From Mycobacteriaceae bacterium (lineage in GTDB: Bacteria; Actinomycetota; Actinomycetes; Mycobacteriales; Mycobacteriaceae): DNA of 40,288 nt. Position 1 is the stretch's first letter; each line of letters starts with the position of its first letter. A program made the translations under genes and the position numbers. Below, piece by piece: positions 39,969 through 40,288 of the stretch. The stretch lies in the NCBI GenBank assembly GCA_019749805.1, contig JAIEPH010000100.1, forward strand, positions 1 through 40,288, read 5' to 3'. The notes beneath the pieces are model-generated. The model searched no databases and was not told where the DNA came from. It worked only from the letters and a program-made list of their open reading frames with translations.

Positions 39969-40288
39969 TTAATTCCGAGGAGCGGCCTGCCCCGTGTTGC
40001 TGGTCACCTCGACGTTTCGGCTGCGGTCATATCGAGAAGCGTCATCGAAGGGCGCCTTGAGCGTTGCGGTGAGGTGTCGGCGGTTGACGATCAATCCAGC
40101 GATGGCAAGCGCGGCATACACGCCGCACAGGATCAGCCGTCCCGCGGTGGAAGTGATTGGGAATTGCACGGCGAAAAGTGCCAGCAGCGCCCAGGCCGTA
40201 TAGCGGTGGAACTGAGGTGAGCCCTTCGTAGTGGTCCAGTTGTTGTGCGACTCTGTTGCCCGGTGTTCGGGCGAGGAAGAATCAACAA
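39969..40288 (-). CDS. Membrane protein, C-terminal part, cut by the window edge
   Basis: The frame is open to the window end and stops with TAA at 39969-39971. The visible 105 residues include a hydrophilic stretch rich in Thr, Ser and His (ATESHNNWTTTKGSPQFHRY), then two hydrophobic segments, TAWALLALFAVQFPIT and LILCGVYAALAIAGLIVN, separated by a short TSTAGR turn, and a basic, polar tail. This looks like a small two-helix membrane protein whose N-terminus lies beyond the window. The frame begins before any start codon seen here, so the true start is unknown. I do not recognise the family. It is convergent with the porin gene, with about 150 bp between. Confidence 0.55.
   Translation of the reverse strand, partial: VDSSSPEHRATESHNNWTTTKGSPQFHRYTAWALLALFAVQFPITSTAGRLILCGVYAALAIAGLIVNRRHLTATLKAPFDDASRYDRSRNVEVTSNTGQAAPRN

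Overview
The window is a GC-rich, gene-dense chromosomal segment of a fast-growing mycobacterium (Mycolicibacterium type). Three things point there. The gene order (pgi, chorismate mutase, pcrA/uvrD1, M23 peptidase, sucCD, F420-type LLM oxidoreductase, DUF5336, perM, purN, purH, MoxR-like ATPase, VWA protein, echA7-fadE12-accA2-accD2-fadE13-atuA-like, rpmF, mprA, mprB, pepD, moaB2) follows the Rv0946c-Rv0984 region of M. tuberculosis. Promoters are of TANNNT type, often leaderless. An MspA-family porin, typical of rapid growers, lies at the right end, where M. smegmatis carries mspC. No CRISPR array, tRNA, rRNA or intact transposase was seen.

Layout. 1-3.3 kb: a small tandem repeat, pgi (-), gabD (+) and a hairpin terminator. 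3.35-9.8 kb: an SGNH-type membrane acyltransferase (+), intracellular chorismate mutase (-), pcrA (+), then a small membrane protein and an M23 peptidase (-). 9.9-14.7 kb: sucCD behind a Crp-like site, then a convergent pair (thiolase-like protein and LLM oxidoreductase), each with a KstR-type palindrome. 14.8-19.8 kb: a decayed SfnG-like monooxygenase, DUF5336, perM, purN and purH. 19.86-25.2 kb: a small Rho_N protein, the ATPase/VWA pair, a DUF1707 protein and an NmrA-like reductase. 25.5-33.9 kb: a six-gene, tightly coupled acyl-CoA catabolic operon on the minus strand. 34-38.6 kb: rpmF, the MprAB two-component system, the PepD protease and moaB2. 38.6-40.3 kb: a small protein under a perfect Crp-type palindrome, the MspA-family porin, and the end of a membrane protein cut by the window edge.

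The strongest unexplained signals are regulatory. (1) Upstream of chorismate mutase there is an uncatalogued 17-codon ORF with a Phe-Phe-Tyr-Gly-Tyr run, followed by mutually exclusive RNA stems. This is the layout of an aromatic amino-acid attenuator. (2) The DUF1707 gene is preceded by three 32-bp tandem repeats, each encoding a mini-ORF whose stop abuts or overlaps the next start, ending in an ATGA overlap with the gene. (3) A 60-bp palindromic element occurs twice, both times between convergent genes. (4) The porin has a natural change in the constriction loop.

Functionally, most of the window is core metabolism (glycolysis, TCA, purine, aromatic amino acids) mixed with envelope functions (PerM and DUF5336 at the divisome, M23 hydrolase, MprAB-PepD envelope stress, porin) and lipid or sterol-linked catabolism.
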